Shown in pieces: positions 31,145 through 33,156 of a stretch of 33,156 bases of DNA. Within the stretch, counting starts at the first letter, position 1; the number at the start of each line of letters is the position of its first letter. The position numbers were made by a program, and so were the translations under genes. The DNA is from Bacillota bacterium (GTDB taxonomy: Bacteria > Bacillota > Sulfobacillia > JAIMAT01). The stretch covers positions 1-33,156 of the forward strand of contig JAIMAT010000016.1 of assembly GCA_023511835.1 (NCBI GenBank), written 5' to 3'. The notes under the pieces are model-generated. The model saw only the letters and a program-made list of their open reading frames with translations, did no database searches and was not told the DNA's origin.

Positions 31145-32038
31145 ATGGCGGGCATCGTGGTGCACGGGGGCGTGGGCCACGGGGGCGACCCGGACGGGCG
31201 GCTCCGCGCCGGGGTGGAGGCGGCGGCGCGGGCCGGCTGGCAGGTCCTCTCCGCGGGCGGGGAGGCGCTGGAGGCCGTGCTGGCCGCGGTCCGCACCCTG
31301 GAGGACGACCCGCACTTCAACGCCGGCACGGGCGCCGTCCTCAACCTGGCGGGCGAGGTGGAGATGGACGCCGCGGTCGCCACCGGCGAGGGCGGCTTCG
31401 GCGCGGTGGCCGCGCTGCCGCGGGTTCGCCATCCCGTCGACGTCGCCCGGGCGGTGATGGAGGAGACGGACCACCTGCTGCTGGCCGGCCTGGGAGCGCT
31501 GGAGTTCGCCCGTGCGCGCGGCTTCGAGCCGTACAACCCGGTGACCGTGGAGCGGCTGGAGCGCTGGCAGCGCGACCGCCGCCTGCTGGAGGCGGGTGAG
31601 TCGCCCTACTGGAGGCGGCTGGCAGAGCAGGCGGCCCGCGAGCGGCACTACTCCACCGTGGGCGCGGCGGCGGTGGACGCCCGTGGCCGTGTGGCCGCCG
31701 CCACGTCCACGGGCGGCATCTCCCTCAAGCTGCCCGGCCGCGTGGGCGACACGCCGGTGATGGGCGCAGGCACCTTCGCCTCCGCCCTGGGCGCCGCCTC
31801 GGCCACCGGACACGGCGAGGGCATCCTCCGCCTTGGCCTCACCCGCCTGGCGGTGGAGCGGATGGAGCGGGAGGACGCCATGAGCGCCGTGCGGGCGGTG
31901 GTGGAGCTGGCCGGGCGCGCCGGCGTGGAGGCCGGTCTGATCGGCGTGGACGCCCGCGGCGGACTGGGTTTCGCCTTCAACACGGGGCGCATGGCCTGGG
32001 CCCGCGCCGGCGAGGAGGGCCTGGAGGCCGGGGCCTGA
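31145..32038 (+). CDS. Isoaspartyl peptidase/L-asparaginase (Ntn-hydrolase)
   Basis: Plant-type asparaginase family: a proenzyme that cuts itself before a Thr to make alpha and beta chains and hydrolyses isoaspartyl dipeptides and asparagine. The 297-aa product has VVHGGVG (5-11), FNAGTGAVLNLAGEVEMDA (58-76) and the cleavage site YSTVGAAAVDARGRVAAATS with Thr171 as nucleophile. STGGISLKLPGRVGDTPVMG then GAGTFAS line the substrate site; TGHGEGILR is also conserved. The ATG at 31145 follows GAGGAGGGGAG. The catalytic Thr is preceded by Ser rather than the Gly or His usual before it; still in range for the family. The next gene follows 35 nt later with its own ribosome binding site. Confidence 0.9.
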   Translation: MAGIVVHGGVGHGGDPDGRLRAGVEAAARAGWQVLSAGGEALEAVLAAVRTLEDDPHFNAGTGAVLNLAGEVEMDAAVATGEGGFGAVAALPRVRHPVDVARAVMEETDHLLLAGLGALEFARARGFEPYNPVTVERLERWQRDRRLLEAGESPYWRRLAEQAARERHYSTVGAAAVDARGRVAAATSTGGISLKLPGRVGDTPVMGAGTFASALGAASATGHGEGILRLGLTRLAVERMEREDAMSAVRAVVELAGRAGVEAGLIGVDARGGLGFAFNTGRMAWARAGEEGLEAGA

Positions 32039-32073
32039 GGCGGAGGCCGGCGCCTGAGAGGGAGGGAGGATCC

Positions 32074-32370
32074 ATGGCGGTTCTGGACCGGGCCGAGGTG
32101 GAGCGCCGGCTGGCGGCGCTGCCGGGATGGGAGTGGGCGGAGGGCGCCATCCGCCGCCGCTACCGCTTCCCCGACTTCGTGGCGGCCATGGGCTTCGTGC
32201 AGCAGGTGGCCCTGCTGGCGGAGAAGGCGGACCACCATCCCGACCTGCTCGTCCGCTACGGCGAGGTGACGCTGACGCTGGCCACGCACAGCGAGGGCGG
32301 CGTCACGGAGAAGGATCTGGAGCTGGCGGCCCGCATCGAGCGGCTCGGGGCGGCCGGCACGGTCGCCTAG
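32074..32370 (+). CDS. Pterin-4a-carbinolamine dehydratase
   Basis: A 98-aa enzyme that dehydrates 4a-hydroxytetrahydropterin, normally to recycle the cofactor of aromatic amino acid hydroxylases. The motif EKADHHPDLLVRYGEVTLTL (50-69) followed by ATHSEGGVTEKDLELAARI contains the three-His-type active site (His54, His55, His72). The ATG at 32074 follows GAGGGAGGAGG by 4 nt. No aromatic amino acid hydroxylase is in the window; homologues in bacteria without one may serve another pterin, including Moco-type chemistry (mobA is 3 kb away), but this is speculation. Its TAG and the stop of the convergent gene share the palindrome CTAG. Confidence 0.92.
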   Translation: MAVLDRAEVERRLAALPGWEWAEGAIRRRYRFPDFVAAMGFVQQVALLAEKADHHPDLLVRYGEVTLTLATHSEGGVTEKDLELAARIERLGAAGTVA

Positions 32371-33156
32371 ACGCGCTCCCCCGGGGCCGCCGTCCCGCGT
32401 TCCGCCCCGCCGGGGCCAGCCAGCAGGGCGGCGGCCCGCTCGCGCTCCAGCAGGAGCTCCTCCAGGCGGGCGGCCAGATCGCGCCCGCCGGCCGTCTCCG
32501 CCTCCCCTAGCCGCCCGGCCGGCAGCTCCCGGACGGCCGCCTCCAGCGCCGCCTCCAGCGCCTCGCGGCCCGCGCCGGCCGGCGTCGCGCCCGCCTTCCC
32601 CTCCCCGGCCCCCGCGCCGCTCTCGCCAAGGAGCGCCAGCACCTCGCGCTCCGCGGACAGGAGCCGGTCGAGCGCCCCCCCGCCGCTGGCGCCGGCTGCC
32701 CGGGCCGCCGCCAGCGCCTCTTCCAGGCGCTCGCCCTGCGCGCGCCACCTCTCCAGGAAGCGCGACCGCCACCGTTCCCCGCCCACCCGGGCCGCCACCC
32801 GTTCGGCCAGGGAGCTGCTGCTCCGGCCCTCCAGCAGCGGCAGGAGGACCACGCGACCGCCGTAGGCCTCCACCACCGGCCGCTCCGGCAGCGGGCGGCC
32901 GGCGTAGTCGCCCCCCTTGGCGTAGATCTCCGGTCGCAGGCGGGCGATGAGCCCGGCCGGGCTGGCCTCGTCGAAGAGGACGACGAAGTCGACGGCGGCC
33001 AGCGCGGCCAGCAGCTCGGCCCGCTCGGCCGCGGGGACGAAGGGCCTGAGCGGCCCCTTCAGGCGGCGGACGCTCGCGTCTCCGTTGACCGCCACCACCA
33101 GCAGGTCGCCCAGCGCGCGCGCCGCCTCCAGGTAGCGGACGTGGCCGGCGTGGAGC
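32367..33156 (-). CDS. RfaE2-type heptose-1-phosphate nucleotidyltransferase with long C-terminal extension, partial
   Basis: The chain enters from the window edge, so its start is missing. The visible first part has the cytidylyltransferase-like fold: HAGHVRYLEAARALGDLLVV, AVNGDASVRRLKGPLRPF, KGGDYAGRPLPERPVVEAYG and VLLPLLEGRSSSSLAER. These match RfaE/HldE C-terminal domains, which add a nucleotide to D-glycero-D-manno-heptose 1-phosphate. Normally the protein would end near that point, but here about 165 further residues follow. They are Ala/Glu/Arg-rich and helical (WRSRFLERWRAQGERLEEAL, LDRLLSAEREVLALLG), with no recognised domain. In a Gram-positive the heptose would go to S-layer or wall glycan rather than LPS. 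The final stop is shared as CTAG with the dehydratase gene. Confidence 0.8.
   Translation of the reverse strand, partial: LHAGHVRYLEAARALGDLLVVAVNGDASVRRLKGPLRPFVPAAERAELLAALAAVDFVVLFDEASPAGLIARLRPEIYAKGGDYAGRPLPERPVVEAYGGRVVLLPLLEGRSSSSLAERVAARVGGERWRSRFLERWRAQGERLEEALAAARAAGASGGGALDRLLSAEREVLALLGESGAGAGEGKAGATPAGAGREALEAALEAAVRELPAGRLGEAETAGGRDLAARLEELLLERERAAALLAGPGGAERGTAAPGERV

Noticed and set aside
1-33156. tRNA or rRNA genes, CRISPR arrays, insertion sequences, phage or plasmid genes
   Set aside because: No direct-repeat/spacer arrays, terminal inverted repeats with transposase, cloverleaf-like sequences or integrase motifs were seen on either strand by eye.

Overview
The window is 33 kb of very GC-rich chromosome with tightly packed, often overlapping genes (GTGA, ATGA, TTGA and TGATG junctions) and frequent GTG and TTG starts behind strong GGAGG-type ribosome binding sites. 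The gene content points to a Gram-positive, high-GC member of the Bacillota: bacillithiol-type BshA, SLH-domain proteins with CsaB, a split transketolase, an FtsEX/LytM/S41 cluster and a bifunctional penicillin-binding protein. A Symbiobacterium-, Thermaerobacter- or Limnochorda-like lineage is my guess; no rRNA is present to settle it. I saw no tRNA, CRISPR array, insertion sequence or phage gene, so this looks like core chromosome rather than an island.

Layout. 1-5402 (minus): the N-terminal part of a lytic transglycosylase, a small HTH/zinc-ribbon regulator, bshA, an HD phosphohydrolase and an SLH-GH18 wall enzyme. 5746-8358 (plus): a four-gene redox operon of two small membrane-anchored coiled-coil proteins, ApbE (FAD:protein FMN transferase) and a four-histidine ferric-reductase-like membrane protein. 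8217-14416 (minus): a Mug-type DNA glycosylase, a six-hairpin glycosidase, a PlsC-like acyltransferase, a penicillin-acylase homologue and GlpX fructose-bisphosphatase. 14533-15537 (plus): an EamA exporter. 15481-22473 (minus): ftsE, ftsX, a LytM/M23 activator and an S41 protease, then a metallo-beta-lactamase-fold hydrolase, a class A beta-lactamase-fold enzyme and an alpha/alpha-toroid protein of unknown role. 22653-28404 (plus): a glycosyltransferase, csaB and a class A PBP with a five-repeat C-terminal extension. 28457-30995 (minus): mobA and the two transketolase halves. 31145-32370 (plus): an isoaspartyl peptidase/asparaginase and a pterin carbinolamine dehydratase. 32367-33156 (minus): a partial RfaE2-type heptose nucleotidyltransferase with an unusual C-terminal extension.

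The dominant theme is the cell envelope: peptidoglycan synthesis (PBP), its regulated cleavage (FtsEX plus LytM, SLT, GH18) and S-layer anchoring (SLH domains plus CsaB pyruvylation, possibly with heptose-containing glycans from RfaE2).

The most interesting candidate is the 5746-8358 operon. Both small anchored proteins carry a TGAS motif in or near their C-terminus (DTFTGAS and QTMTGAS). This resembles the Dxx[S/T]GA[T/S] sequence that ApbE uses to attach FMN covalently. They lie immediately upstream of ApbE and a bis-heme-type membrane reductase, and no FMN_bind-domain protein is visible. I infer a minimal flavin-carrier system in which short coiled-coil stalks replace the usual flavin-binding domain for trans-membrane electron transfer.
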